A stretch of 64,000 nt of DNA, from positions 2,790,001 to 2,854,000 of the forward strand of contig JAJGBQ010000005.1 in the NCBI GenBank assembly GCA_022457065.1, in the 5' to 3' direction. The notes beneath the pieces are model-generated. The model made no database searches. It was not told where the DNA came from and saw nothing but the letters and a program-made list of their open reading frames with translations. The DNA is from Curvularia sp. ZM96. Lineage: Eukaryota; Ascomycota; Dothideomycetes; Pleosporales; Pleosporaceae. Position numbers and translations under genes: made by a program. Each line of letters begins with the position of its first letter. Within the stretch, counting starts at the first letter, position 1. Shown one piece after another: positions 23,183 through 34,304 of this stretch.

Positions 23183-23702
23183 AAGACTATATACTTGCGC
23201 TATTCTGATAGTCGCTAGAGGAGGGAGTGTTGTCTAGCTAATAGAGGCACGCCTAGATTATACCGCTTAAGAAGCTAGGCAAGGAAGACTACACTATCGC
23301 AAAAGTATAGAGGCTGATCTTACTATTGGCCACGCTAGGCAAAGTATTAGAGTTAGTGGTGGCAGAGAGGATCTCGCACATGGTAGAGACCTACGGGCTT
23401 CTGCCCACCAACTACTTCAGAGCGCGCAAGCAGCGATTAGCTAAATAAGCACTAGTGCTGCTCTAAGAGCAGATTTACACCGCGTAGCGAGGCCGCTAGA
23501 TAATTAGCCTAATTAGCTTCGATATTAAGAGGGCGTATAACGGAGTGTGTAAGGAAAGACTGCTATAGAGGATAAAAGCACGAGGTATACTATAGAAGCT
23601 ACTAAGGTAGATAGAGGTATTCTGCTTAGAGCGTATAGCTTTAATTCTAGTTAACGGGCAGGCTTCTAAGGTCTAAGAACTCCTATAAGCAGGTCTGCCG
23701 TA
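23183..23702 (+). mobile_element. LINE, middle segment (reverse transcriptase)
   Basis: The LINE frame resumes exactly at the duplicated AAGAC. RT motifs are readable: RPISLLATLGKV near 23,310-23,345, then LISFDIKGAY near 23,505-23,535 with the first catalytic Asp present, then AGLPQG at the break. The segment ends in TA (23,701-23,702), duplicated by the pogo-type insertion. Confidence 0.88.
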
Positions 23703-25818
23703 GGGTGGGTGGACACGTCGTGCGCACGGACACGTCATGCGCGCGCGGCTTTACAACCACCTCTCCCTCAGCACCTAATATCTCCACCACCATAAGTAAT
23801 ATTAAGGCTGCGCTTGCAGCTATTAAGGCCTTAGAGCCTAGAAAGCCTTTTACGTATACTAAAATTGCTAAAAAGTATAGTGTTGTTCGATCTACGCTCG
23901 CCCGAAGACACCAAGGTTACACTACCTCGCGTACAATAGGCTATCAAAACAATCAAATCCTCCACCCTCACCAAGAGCAGGCTCTTATAACCTATATTGA
24001 TAGCCTTACAAGAAGAGGCCTACCTCCTACTCGAGTCATAATACAGAACTTTGCCTCACAGATCGCTAAGAAGGAGGTTAGCCTTAAGTAGGTTAATCGC
24101 TTTGTACATCGCTATCCTAATCGCCTCCTATCAAAGTGGACGATCAGCCTTAATAACAATCGACACAAGGCTGATTCAAAGAAGAAGTATAGCCTCTACT
24201 TTAGCCTCCTACGCGATAAGATCGATCAATATCACGTCGAGGCGCGTCATATCTATAACATAGATAAGAAGGGCTTCTCCCTTGGTATAGTAGGGCGTTC
24301 AAAGAGGATCTTTAGCAAGCCTTTGTATAAGGCTAGAAGGAGGAGGAGTAATATACAGGATGGCTCACGCGAGTGGATAACGCTGCTAGCCTGTATCTGC
24401 GCTAATGGATCTTACCTTGAGCCTGCCCTTATCTATCAATCAGGCTCAGGATCAATACAGGACTCCTAGATACAGGCTCTTAAGGAGGAGACGCATCAGA
24501 TTCGAATATCCTCATCACCCTCCAGATGGACGAATAATGATATAGGCCTTGCGTAGCTTCAACAAGTGTTTAATCGCAGGACGAAGGCAAAAGCTCGATC
24601 CTCCTATCGATTACTCGTCCTTGACGGCCATAGATCTCACCTTACAATAGATTTTATCAGCTACTGTGATCAAAATAAGATCCTCCTTGCAGTACTTCCT
24701 CCTCACTCAACCCATACGTTATAGCCTCTTAACATCTACATGTTCAAGCCTCTCTCAACAGCGTACTCAGACGAGGTTTCCGCCTTTATAGATAGGAGCC
24801 AAGGCCTCGTATCCATGAGTAAGAGAGATTTCCTGCCCCTCTTCTACCAAGCTTGGCGGGCCTCCTTCAAGGAAACAACGATCAAAAAGGCCTTTGAGGC
24901 TACAGGCCTCTCGCCCTTCAATCCTGAGGTTATACTACAACGTTTTAATGATAACCTTATTCTATTAAGTGACAGTGAGTCCTCTATACTAAGTGCCTCT
25001 AATTGGAGGAAAACTGAACGCCTACTGCGTGAGGTAGTGAAGGATCGAGGAGACAGGCGAGCTCAAAAGCTTAGTCAAGCCTTCCACCAAATCTCAGCCT
25101 CAAAAACGCTTCTTGAGCATGAGGTTAAGGGCCTACGAGAGGCTCTAACTAATGAGAGACTACGCAGAAAGCGAGGGAAGCCTCTACCTCTACAGGAGGC
25201 TGAGGAGTATCAAGGTGGAGCTGTATTCTGGTCTCCAAGGAAGGTGAAGGAGGCGCGCGATCGCCTGCGACTCCAGGAGGAAGAGGAAGAGCAGCTGCAA
25301 CTCCAAAAAGCTGATACGAGGAAGCAACGTGAGGAGATAAGGCAGGTGAGGGCGAGGGAGAAGGAGCAGAGGCGTCAGGCGAGGCTTGCAGTAGGCCTAA
25401 TAAGGCAGAAGGAGAGGGAGGAGAAGGCTGTTGAAAAGGCCTCGAGGATCGCAGCTCGCAAGGCTACAAAACGACTTCAAAAAGCTATTAAAACCTCCCA
25501 AAGGAGTAAGGGAAGGAGCTTCAAGGCTTCTGCAAAGGCTATTCAAAAAAAGAGGCCTATCGCGAGGCCTCAAGGTAGTGAGGAGCCTCAGGGAGGTGCT
25601 GCAGGCTCACCACCTCCAACCTCGCGTCGCGGCCGCGCGATTAGAACTCCATCTCGATTTCTATAGCTATATATATACATCAAGGCCTATTAACCTCACC
25701 TCTAAAATATATCGCGATAATAGCCTTTGAGTGTGGCTCTACAGCCTCATCTATGAGGTAGTTCTAATGAGGCCGCGCGCGCATGACGTGTCCGTGCGCA
25801 CGACGTGTCCACCCACCC
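23703..25818 (+). mobile_element. pogo-type DNA transposon, copy 3 (distinct family)
   Basis: 2,116 bp flanked by TA (23,701-23,702 and 25,819-25,820). The TIRs are identical over 47 bp, beginning GGGTGGGTGGACACGTCGTG, and contain two direct 17-bp-spaced repeats starting GGACACGTC. The transposase differs from that of copies 1 and 2. RIP is light and the TIRs are perfect, so this is probably the youngest insertion in the island. Confidence 0.95.
23795..25666 (+). pseudogene. pogo-type transposase, copy 3 (few stops)
   Basis: Helix-turn-helix (Psq-like) segment near the start (FTYTKIAKKY), then a CENP-B-type region and a DDE domain. The first catalytic Asp is in NIDKKGF (about 24,260), the second in VLDGHRSH (24,623-24,625); the third, 35 residues later, is Asn (24,731-24,733, LQPLNI), a TGAC-to-TAAC RIP change. 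Stops occur near 24,088, 24,469, 24,554 and 24,721. A 308-codon frame (24,740-25,666) stays open to the end and is rich in Arg/Glu/Gln coiled-coil sequence. Broken, but among the best preserved here. Confidence 0.87.
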
Positions 25819-27970
25819 TAAGGGTCGCCGCTATTACTAATTCTGTTTCTCTTCTTTAACGCCGATCTCGTGCAGCGACCTATCGACACGTATAGAGGCG
25901 CGATCGCGTTTATTAATAACTTTACTACGTAGGTTACAGGCCTAATGGCGCAAAGTAATAGAGAGGGCATTAACGCCATTATCTAAGACGTACTAGACTA
26001 GGAATAGAGAAGCGGAGCGACGTTTAAAGTAGATAAGACGGCTGTTATCTACTTTACGCGCAAGGCGTATAAGAGTGCTACTAAGCCCTTTGTTATTAAG
26101 GGGTAGAGCGTATCGCCTAAAGACTACGTTAAGATACTCGGCGTGCTTATAGACGCTAGGCTAAAGTACTACAAGTATATTGTAAGAGTAGCCGCGAAGA
26201 GACTGGAAGTAGTGTTGGAGCTTAGGAGGCTGCGAGGGCTCTTACTTATAGTAGCACGACAGCTATTTATAGCGATAGTTGCGCTAATAGTAGACTACGC
26301 GTCAAACGTGTGGATACATGCCTGTAAAGACAAGCTAGTAAGACCTATTAATAGGGTGCAAAGAATAGGCGCATAAGCGATCGTAGGGACGTTTCTTATA
26401 GTAGCGACGTAGGTAGTAGAGGCAGAGGCGCATATCCTAAGTGTATAAGAGCGGTTCTAGAAGCGGGCCGTTAAGCTGTGGACTGATATCCACGCGCTGC
26501 CTGAGACGAACCTACTACGAAGAAACACGTCGTGGATGCGAAAGTTTAGAAGATAGTACCGCTCGCCGCTGTTCTAGGTGGTAGAAGCGCTTAAGGATAT
26601 AGAAATAGAGTAGATGGGGACGATCTGGCTATGCGTCCTAGCACTATGGGAGAAGAGAGTGTAGACTGTAGTTGAGAACGCGGCATAGAAACTCGAGGGG
26701 AACTGGGCGGTACGCATCGCCGTAAGTAGCTTAGCGTAGAATGGAGTAGTTAGAATAGGAGGTGCGATTAACATATAGAATAACGAAAAACAATCTTTCT
26801 CTGTTATATTAGGCAAGAGAGAGGAATAGAACCCTTATGCGGCAGAGCTAGTAGTAATGGCTAAGGCGCTAAGTAGACTGCTGAAGCTGAGGTATCGCAG
26901 CATCGTACTTATAATAAGAAACAAGGCTGCTGTGCTTACACTTAGGCAACCGCGGTAGTAGTCTAGGTAAAGCTATATTAGCGAGTTCTATAAGACTATG
27001 TAGACACTAAGAAGAGATGGTAACACAGTAATAGTACTATGGCTACCTGCAAGCGGAGAGTGCGAGCTCGCAAGCCTCGCTAAGTAAGAGGCGAAGATGG
27101 CAACTAGACTAACTGCTAGGGTATAGATATAGCTTTCTAGAATGCGATTAACTACGCACAATATTGCACGTAAGTAAGGTATAGCTAAGAAGGTGCTAGC
27201 AGACGTGGGAGCATACTCTAAACGAATTGACACGGCACTGCTAGGAAAGCATACGCGGTAACTCTACGACGGGCTTTCGCGGAAAGAGAGTAGCGTGCTT
27301 GCCTAGCTTAGAATAGGCATGGCGTAGCTAAACACGTATCGATACTGAATTAAAGCATTAACGACAGACTAATGCGAATGCGGATAGGCAGTAGAGACGG
27401 TAGAGCACTTTCTATTCTGTTGCTAAAAATGGATAATATAGCGGATAGAAATGCTGTAGTGCACGCAGATAAATAGAGGAAATATATCGTTCTACCTAGG
27501 CGGCAAAGCGGCGATAGACGACGCGAAATGGGCGCTAGATATGAACGTAGTGCGAGCGACGATACGATTCGCAATAGCAACACGGAGACTCGATGTAAAC
27601 TAATATCTAACTAACTACTAGGTAAATCTTAGCTACTAACGTAAACTTATTAGCAGCCTTGTGCAATAGAAGTAGACACAGCTTTAGCCGCCGAAGATAG
27701 GACGCTGAACACTTAGAGAATCTCTTAGAGATGCCGACTCTAAGCCAGTCTACTACTAGTAACACTAACCCACGAGTATCTGACGAGGAATAGTAGTAAA
27801 TAGAGAAGAAGCATGCTAAGGTGTTAAGTAAGGGCTTCGACTTAGATGATAAGCTATATAAAGAAGCGGGCTAAAGAAGACATATGGGCTAAGGAGACTA
27901 AGACTAAGTAGAGAAAGTGTAGTTAGACTAGCGTTAGTAGCCCTTTCGGCTCGGCCGCCGGGCGTAAATA
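25819..27970 (+). mobile_element. LINE, 3' segment: RT end, RNase H, zinc finger, tail
   Basis: Continues the LINE after copy 3. The catalytic FVDD-type motif reads FINN at 25,909-25,920; all three changes are TpG to TpA. The thumb follows, then an RNase H-like domain at about 26,745-26,960 (IGGAIN; NPYAAELVVMAKAL), and a C-terminal C-x-C...H-x4-C finger at about 27,370-27,425. The 3' untranslated region runs to GGGCGTAAATAAAT at about 27,970, next to a GT repeat. Domain order is that of RNase H-bearing fungal LINEs (Tad1/I-like). Confidence 0.85.
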
Positions 27971-27993
27971 AATTGTGTGTGTGTGTGTGTACC
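27971..27993 (+). repeat. GT microsatellite at the island boundary
   Basis: A (TG)n tract directly follows the LINE tail. To its left the sequence is RIP-mutated; to its right dinucleotide use is normal. Confidence 0.8.
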
Positions 27994-28491
27994 TGCTCGA
28001 TGGACAATGGCTCCCGAAACGGATGATTTACTCGGGTAATGCCCAACTGCCTCCCTAGCACCGTTGCAACTGTCTTCGGTTGCACTTCAGTCTGTATCGC
28101 TAGGAGTCTGGCCCAGTCTAGAAATATTGTAGGGCGGCGAAGATCAGATGTGATGCTGCAACGGATTTCTGCGCTCCGTTGCACACCACCGTGTTACCAG
28201 TGACAACCACATACTGTGAGTTCAACTGTGTGGTTCTCATTGGTTCCCGTCAAGGGAAGTATCAGAATTCTCTATATGATGCTGAGCACTATGAAACGAA
28301 ATTTCCCTTCAAGAACCAGGCTATCAAACGCTCATAGAATAGCTATCCTGTGTCTCCAGATGGTGGTTGGCAAGTGAACTTCTCGCTGTGTCAACCAGCC
28401 GTCCATGTCATTTTTGTATCGAATTCAGAATCATGCATCTCTTTAGAGTACTGGCCACGCGAAAGCAGTATGAGACATAGCAAGTACACTA
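27994..28491. other. Gene-free spacer between TE island and bioDA
   Basis: About 500 bp of ordinary composition containing the 3' flank of bioDA. I see no gene or repeat in it and no excess of TA-type mutations. Confidence 0.6.
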
Positions 28492-31057
28492 TCAACCACT
28501 ACTTCCACGCAACTTCTCCATGAACGCATCCTCGGCATCCTTCAAATGTGTGCGTGTCGTCAGCATACTCGCCATGAGGTAAATAACATTACCCAGAACA
28601 CGCGAGTGGATTTGGACCTGCGACCCAGATGTGTCCTGCAACAGCTGGTCGCGAAGACCGATTGCAGCCGAAGATGTGTATCCTGCATTGTGTTAGCAGA
28701 GAAAATTATGAAAGACTATACAAGAGCATTTACCCGAGCCAGCTCCATCAACAAGCGACACGGCAAGAACGGAACCCAGAGCATTGACGTGATCGACTCG
28801 CTCGTGTTGGGATAGGTTTTCCACAAAAGACTTGGACCACATGCTCCAGGACGCATTACTGTCGTTGCTCGAGCTATTCCACTGCTTCTTATGTTGCTTC
28901 CATTCCTCACCCATGCTAGCCTGGTGCATCGTTTGCAAGCTCGTATTAGCCACATGACAGCCCACTGCATGCGCGGTGTAGCTATGCCCATGCAAGAGCG
29001 CATCTGCCTTTTCGTCACCCCAGAAGGCTTCGAAGATGGACTGACTGGCGGACGTTATGGATAGTGGGAGAAGACCTCCAGTGAGAAGCTTTGCGTTGAC
29101 GCTGATATCTGGGTGCGTCTGGAGGAAGGAGGCGGCTGAGACGCGACCTAAACGGTATAGACCGGTGAAGACTTCGTCAAACATGACAGGGAGGCCTGAC
29201 CAGGCAACGTCGTTCTCCGCAGGTGCCGAGTCGATCCGAGACCCGTTGCTGAAGTTGTAGCGGCGCACAACGCGGACGAGGGACTGTTGGAAGAGCGGAT
29301 CCACAAAGAGCATGCCCCCAGCTCCAAGGATAACAGGTTCCATAACCAATGCACCGAATTTTCTCCCTTGCTTCTTCACAAACTCATCTAGCGTCTTTTC
29401 TATATAAGCCTCATAGTGCTCAGCACGGCCTCTAGTAGTCAAATCGAAAATGTCTTCTTGCGTGTCAAAATGCTGCGTCGGGCCAAACTCCTTTTTCATG
29501 CCCTTGGGCGGTTCCACAATCCACTGGCCCTTTTTGAGTTTGAAAGTCGGGAAGTCAAACCAGAAGCCGCGCCCACGGTACCAATCGACCTTTTCATTGA
29601 AGACGCAAGGTTCGGAAGCGTCCATGGCGCCAATGGTATCTCCGTGGTAACTGCCTTTGAGTCCGAGGACGCCAATGTTCTCTTGAGTGCTGTCCCATCT
29701 ATAGTGTTTACTGGCCGCTCGTAGTGCCATCTTGATACCAACTTCAGTCGCAGTGCTTCCATTGTCGGTATAGAACACTTTCTTGAGGCGAGGATTCTGC
29801 GATTCTTTAAGGATCTTTTCGGCGAGAACGAGAGCCGGCTCGTGGGTGGCACCGGCGAACATGACATGACCGTATCTTCCGGCTGCATATGCTGCTTCTA
29901 AGGCAAGTCGAGGGTTACCATGGCCAAGGCCTTGAGTCCACCATGATGCAGAGCCGTCGAATGCGGGATACAGCGTTGAACGATCTTCGTGGGTCTCGGA
30001 TGTCTCACCAGTTTTCTTGACTTGGAAATAGTCGCCGTATGCCGAATCAATGACCAGTATGTCGTCTGCACTTTTCAAGTGCTTGTGTTGCGTAAAAGGA
30101 TGCCAGATGGCTTCGTTAGTCCTTGAGGCCATGGTATCCAAGTTGCGAAGCCGTTCGCTGTGGCGATTCAGCAGTCTTTGGGCAACTTGATCAATTGGTT
30201 CCTTGTCACTTTGCGAGCTGTAGTAATCCTGCATCAAATCCGTCTCTTCTTTTGTACCTGCTCCTACGCCCTGCATATTCGGTATCCAGGGCAGGGTGAA
30301 AGCCGAAATCCCCAAGCTCTTAAAGTACTCCTCCAGGTACTGAGCATTCTCATACTTACTCTGGTCGTTGAAGCACACGACCGCGTCGATATCATATCCT
30401 CGTAAGACGAGAGACTCAGCAGCGGAGATTGTGGATGCAATTCCACCTAGACGGTGGTCTCCTACCAGCACAGATGGAAGTCGTAGTGGCCGAAAGATGT
30501 CGGCCTGTGGAGTACCTGAAGGCCCTGGGCTAAGCACACCACCGGCGGTTTCGATCATGGCAAGGCCCATTGTTTCCCTCTCCATTGATATGGCTTTTGC
30601 TTCTTGCTGAATGGTCTTGAAAACAGTCTGGCTGATGAGATCATCGCTAGGCTAGACAGATCAGTGAATGCGCCTACGAGAAGCTGCAGAAAGCCTTACA
30701 ACCAGGTCAGCCCCCCTTGCTGCGACGTGCGGACTGACAGCATCGTTGAATTTGAAAAGTGTCGAAACCTTTCTCCCACTGTACTTTTGCACGTAACTGT
30801 TTTGGTCAGCCACAGTCGCATGCATATATGTGGCCAGAACCAGGCAAGCGGCAGAAATCTCACCTATCATCAGCTTCATCTGGGGGACCCGTTGAAACCG
30901 GCTTAATGTATTTCACCCTCCATCTCGTCTTGTCAGCCCTCCTCGCAAAGTGCGCACCGAGAAGCGTTGAAAAGACCGTCTTTCCTACACCGGTATTGGC
31001 ACCATAGACCTGCACCGCAATGAGCTTCTTCCACAGCCCACCTGGAACCCTCGCCAT
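28492..31057 (-). CDS. bioDA: Bifunctional dethiobiotin synthetase / DAPA aminotransferase
   Basis: Catalyses the two middle steps of biotin synthesis: KAPA to DAPA, then DAPA to dethiobiotin. Exons (minus): 31,057-30,864, 30,796-30,700, 30,651-28,734 and 28,682-28,492, giving 799 aa; introns are 67, 48 and 51 bp with GT-AG ends. The N-terminal BioD domain has a P-loop (GANTGVGKT near residue 20) and VKYIKPVSTGP. The C-terminal class-III aminotransferase has HPFTQHKHL, a glycine-rich PLP site (NGSTATEVG), DEVFTGLYRLG and the PLP lysine in AKLLTGG. The first ATG with a good context is at 31,057. It is divergent from bioF. The fusion matches the BIO3-BIO1/bioDA arrangement of plants and filamentous fungi. 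Confidence 0.95.
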
Positions 31058-31552
31058 TTTCTGTCTCTTTCCCGGGGAAAAAAGATTCAATTCCTCAAGA
31101 AGAAAGTTACACGTATGGGCTCCATCGGATGGTCATACTTGCAGCGGGGACGCTAATTCAGCAGCCAGATCAGTCAGAGGAGATGGGGAGTCTCTCCGAA
31201 GGGAGGGCCCCAAAGCATGCAGGTACAACAAATGGGATTAGTCAATCGCCCGCGCATAACCGGACATGCAAGCAGCACGCAAGAGGAAATTGCATACTCA
31301 AGGTTTTAGCTAATTAATGCCAATGCTCGCATCATATCGGTATACGCACTTCCTTTTTCTTTTTTTCTTCGTTGCATACGGAAAGTCGCGGCAAAAGGCT
31401 CCTCCCACCCCCCACACCCTTTGGGGCTCCCCGCTTTCTCTATCTCCCGCGGGCCCTCTCCTCCGAAAAAGGGCGCAACAATCACGTTACTTAACTTGCT
31501 GATCATCAATAGTTGTGTCCACCACGCCGTGCAAAAAAAAAGCAGGAGGAAC
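31058..31552. promoter_or_regulatory. Divergent bioDA-bioF promoter region
   Basis: A 495-bp spacer separates the two start codons and should hold both promoters. It has pyrimidine-rich tracts toward bioF (around 31,350-31,380) but I recognise no specific factor site or TATA box. Confidence 0.5.
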
Positions 31553-32893
31553 ATGGACGACAACGATGCAAAGGCAATTGGATTGGAACAGACATTGCGT
31601 CGACTGCTCGACCGGCGGCGCACCCATTCCACACTGCGCAACTTGACTCTTCCCCAACCAGGCCAAATAGACTTTTCCTCAAACGACTTCCTCTCGCTAT
31701 CCACCTCACCGCTGCTCAAATCTGCCTATCTGGACGAGCTGCAAAAAGCGTCGTTGCCGTTGGGCAGCGGTGGATCCCGGCTGCTCGATGGCAACTCGGC
31801 TTATGCAGAGGAGCTAGAGCACGACATTGCCGCTTTCCACGGCGCGGAGGCCGGGCTTTTGTTTAACAGTGGGTTCGACGCCAATGTGGGATTCTTTTCG
31901 TCGGTGCCGCAGCCAGGCGATGTCGTTGTTTACGACGAGCTGGTGCATGCTAGTGTGCACGATGGCATGAAGTTGTCAAGGGCTAGCAGCACCATAGCCT
32001 TCCAGCACAATTGCGTGGCTGAGTTGCGACGGGTTTTGCTTCAGCTTAAAGAAAGCCATGCGAGTGTACAAAGAGGCGTGTCAAATGTCTTTGTGGCTGT
32101 CGAATCCATCTACAGTATGGACGGCGATGTTGCGCCTTTGCAAGACATAGTAGACGTGGCTGAAGACATCTTGGGCTCAAATCAAGCGTACATCGTCGTC
32201 GACGAAGCTCATTCAACGGGCGTGCTGGGGCCCCAAGGAAGAGGTCTGGTGAGCCATCTAGGCCTTGAAACCCGCATCTTCGCCAGGCTCCATACGTTCG
32301 GGAAAGCATTAGCAGCAAACGGTGGTAAGTACGAATCCATCCTACAAGCGGATGCAGAAATACTAAACATCACTGCAGCAATTCTGCTGGGCTCAAGCAC
32401 ACTGCGGCATTATCTGATTAACTATGCTCGCCCTCTCATCTACACGACATTCCTCTCCTACCCATCACTCGCTCTCATCCGCTCATCCTACTCCCTGCTT
32501 CAATCAGGGCAGAGCGGTCTACTACAAGCTCACCTCCACCTACTCACCCAGACCCTGTACGCAAAACTCGAAAACCTCTGGAAAACTTGCAGCCACGCGC
32601 GTCGCATGCTAAAGATACCGTCTGTATGTCCGAGTTCTCCCATCTTCGCGGTGCAGCTGGTGAACCCAAGAGTGCTCGCTAGCTCACTGCAGAATCAAGG
32701 CATGATGGTGAGAGCTGTTGTGCCGCCGACAGTGCCGCCGGGAACCGAGAGAGTTAGAATATGCCTGCATGCGGGCAACACTGTCACTGAGATTGAGAGG
32801 CTGGTATTGGTACTCCAGAGGTGGTGCGAGAGCCAGGCAGCAGATGCGCAGAGAGACGAATGCCATGATGTTTCAGGGAGGGCTAGGCTCTGA
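31553..32893 (+). CDS. bioF: 8-amino-7-oxononanoate (KAPA) synthase
   Basis: PLP enzyme condensing pimeloyl-CoA with L-alanine to KAPA, the first committed step of the pathway. Exons 31,553-32,324 and 32,379-32,893, giving 428 aa; the 54-bp intron has GTAAGT and CTGCAG ends. Visible motifs: SSNDFLSLS, GSGGSRLLDGN, FNSGFDANVG, VVDEAHSTGVLG, and the PLP lysine in HTFGKALAANG just before the intron. The protein ends ARL, a PTS1-type signal; fungal BioF is known to be peroxisomal in Aspergillus. The intron is a multiple of three without a stop, so a naive reading frame runs straight through it. The first ATG of the conserved region, after AAC, is taken as the start. Confidence 0.95.
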   Translation: MDDNDAKAIGLEQTLRRLLDRRRTHSTLRNLTLPQPGQIDFSSNDFLSLSTSPLLKSAYLDELQKASLPLGSGGSRLLDGNSAYAEELEHDIAAFHGAEAGLLFNSGFDANVGFFSSVPQPGDVVVYDELVHASVHDGMKLSRASSTIAFQHNCVAELRRVLLQLKESHASVQRGVSNVFVAVESIYSMDGDVAPLQDIVDVAEDILGSNQAYIVVDEAHSTGVLGPQGRGLVSHLGLETRIFARLHTFGKALAANGGKYESILQADAEILNITAAILLGSSTLRHYLINYARPLIYTTFLSYPSLALIRSSYSLLQSGQSGLLQAHLHLLTQTLYAKLENLWKTCSHARRMLKIPSVCPSSPIFAVQLVNPRVLASSLQNQGMMVRAVVPPTVPPGTERVRICLHAGNTVTEIERLVLVLQRWCESQAADAQRDECHDVSGRARL

Positions 32894-33026
32894 GTATACT
32901 GGCTCGCCATGACCAACTGTACTACAAAGATACATGTCATAGATTCCTCTTTCCGAACAAGCATGTGAAGAGCGTATCATTGTAGGAGACTAACGACTAC
33001 CCTCACACGAAGCCAGTGTCACTTTT

Positions 33027-34304
33027 CTAAGCAAGTGCCTGCGCTGTAGCCTCAGCTTCAGCAGCCGCAACAACAGCCTCAGCCTCATCCTGCCCAGGGA
33101 GCCTGCGCTTCTCGCCAATCGTCTCCTCCATCTTCATAGGCCTCAACCCCCACTTCTCAAACATGGCCTTGTCCTCTTCCCAGCCATTGCACGCTGTCGT
33201 CAGCATCTTCTCGCCAGTGAAGACGGCATTGGCGCCAGCCTGGAAGCACAGAATCTGCTTCTCCTCGCGCATCGTGTGGCGGCCAGCCGCGAGGCGGATG
33301 ATGGTAGTTGGAAGTACGAGTCTGGCAGTGGCAATGGTTCTGAGAATGGCGTCGAAGGAGATGGCTTGGGTTTCTCCTAGCGGTGTGCCCTTGATGGGCA
33401 CCAGGGCATTCACAGGGAATGACTCGGGGTGAGCTGGCAAAGTAGCGACTGTGTGAATAAGGCCAACATGGTCGCGTGCCTTTTCTCCAAGCCCAAGGAT
33501 CCCACCAGTGCATACATGAATACCAGCTTCCTGGACATTCTTGATGGTGTTGAGTCGTTCGTCATACGTACGTGTTGTAATGACACTCGGGTAATGCTCG
33601 CGACTAGTGTCGACATTGTGATTGTACGCAGTCAAGCCCGCCTCTTTCAGCTCTTTTGCTTGCTCCGCGTCGACCATGCCCAAAGTCACACATGCCTCCA
33701 TGCCCATGCCGCGTACGCCCTTGATCATCTCCTTGATGTTCTTGAGGTTGGTCTTTCGACCTCTCATGTCTCTCCACGCAGCGCCCATGCAGAACCGTGA
33801 GCTCCCGTTCTCTTTTGCGATGCGTGCAGCTTCTAGAACCGACTCAACGGAACTCAGCTTAGTGGCCTTGAGTCCGGTGTCGTAGCGGGATGACTGTGCA
33901 CAGTAGGAACAGTCCTCGCTGCAGCCGCCCGTCTTGATGTTGAAGAGCGTGCACATTTGAATGGCCGCGGGGTCATGAAACCGGCGATGGACAGAGGCCT
34001 GTAAGATTGAGGATGAGGGGCATGCTGAAAGACAATGGCAGTTTCAACCTACCGCTGCATAGGTGAGGTCGATGAGCGAAGTGTTGTAGATTTCGGCAAT
34101 CTCGTCCTTTGTCCAGGTTGTTCTCGGGGCTTTTGCATTGAGTGCATTTTCAAACACTGAGGTCCGCGGTGCGGACTGACGTATCTGTTGAGTGCCGGGG
34201 TCTACAGGAGTGTCGAGCACCGTGCTAAACGAGCGGGAGAGGTGATGGACTCGACCTGGGCCGACTCGCAAACCACTTGCACGAAAAAGCACTCTCTGAG
34301 CCAT
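33027..34304 (-). CDS. bioB: Biotin synthase (radical SAM)
   Basis: Inserts sulfur into dethiobiotin to give biotin. Exons (minus): 34,304-34,053 and 33,998-33,027, giving 407 aa; the 54-bp intron ends GTAGGT/TTACAG. The radical-SAM cluster motif is C-x3-C-x2-C (CSEDCSYCAQS). Further motifs are FCMGAAWRD, YNHNVDTS, GGILGLGE and RLAAGRHTM. The first 35 residues are rich in Arg and Ser and lack acids (RASGLRVGPGRVHHLSRSF), a mitochondrial presequence. It converges on bioF with 133 bp between stop codons. The C-terminal tail is Ala/Glu-rich and variable. Confidence 0.96.

Noticed and set aside
25431..25730. 99-codon frame overlapping the pogo copy 3 transposase
   Set aside because: A shadow of the 308-codon transposase end in another frame, with the same Arg-rich bias.
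28693..30585. Reading the large bioDA frame as a complete 630-residue gene
   Set aside because: It lacks the BioD domain, starts inside exon 3 and ends by reading into the last intron; splicing restores 799 residues.
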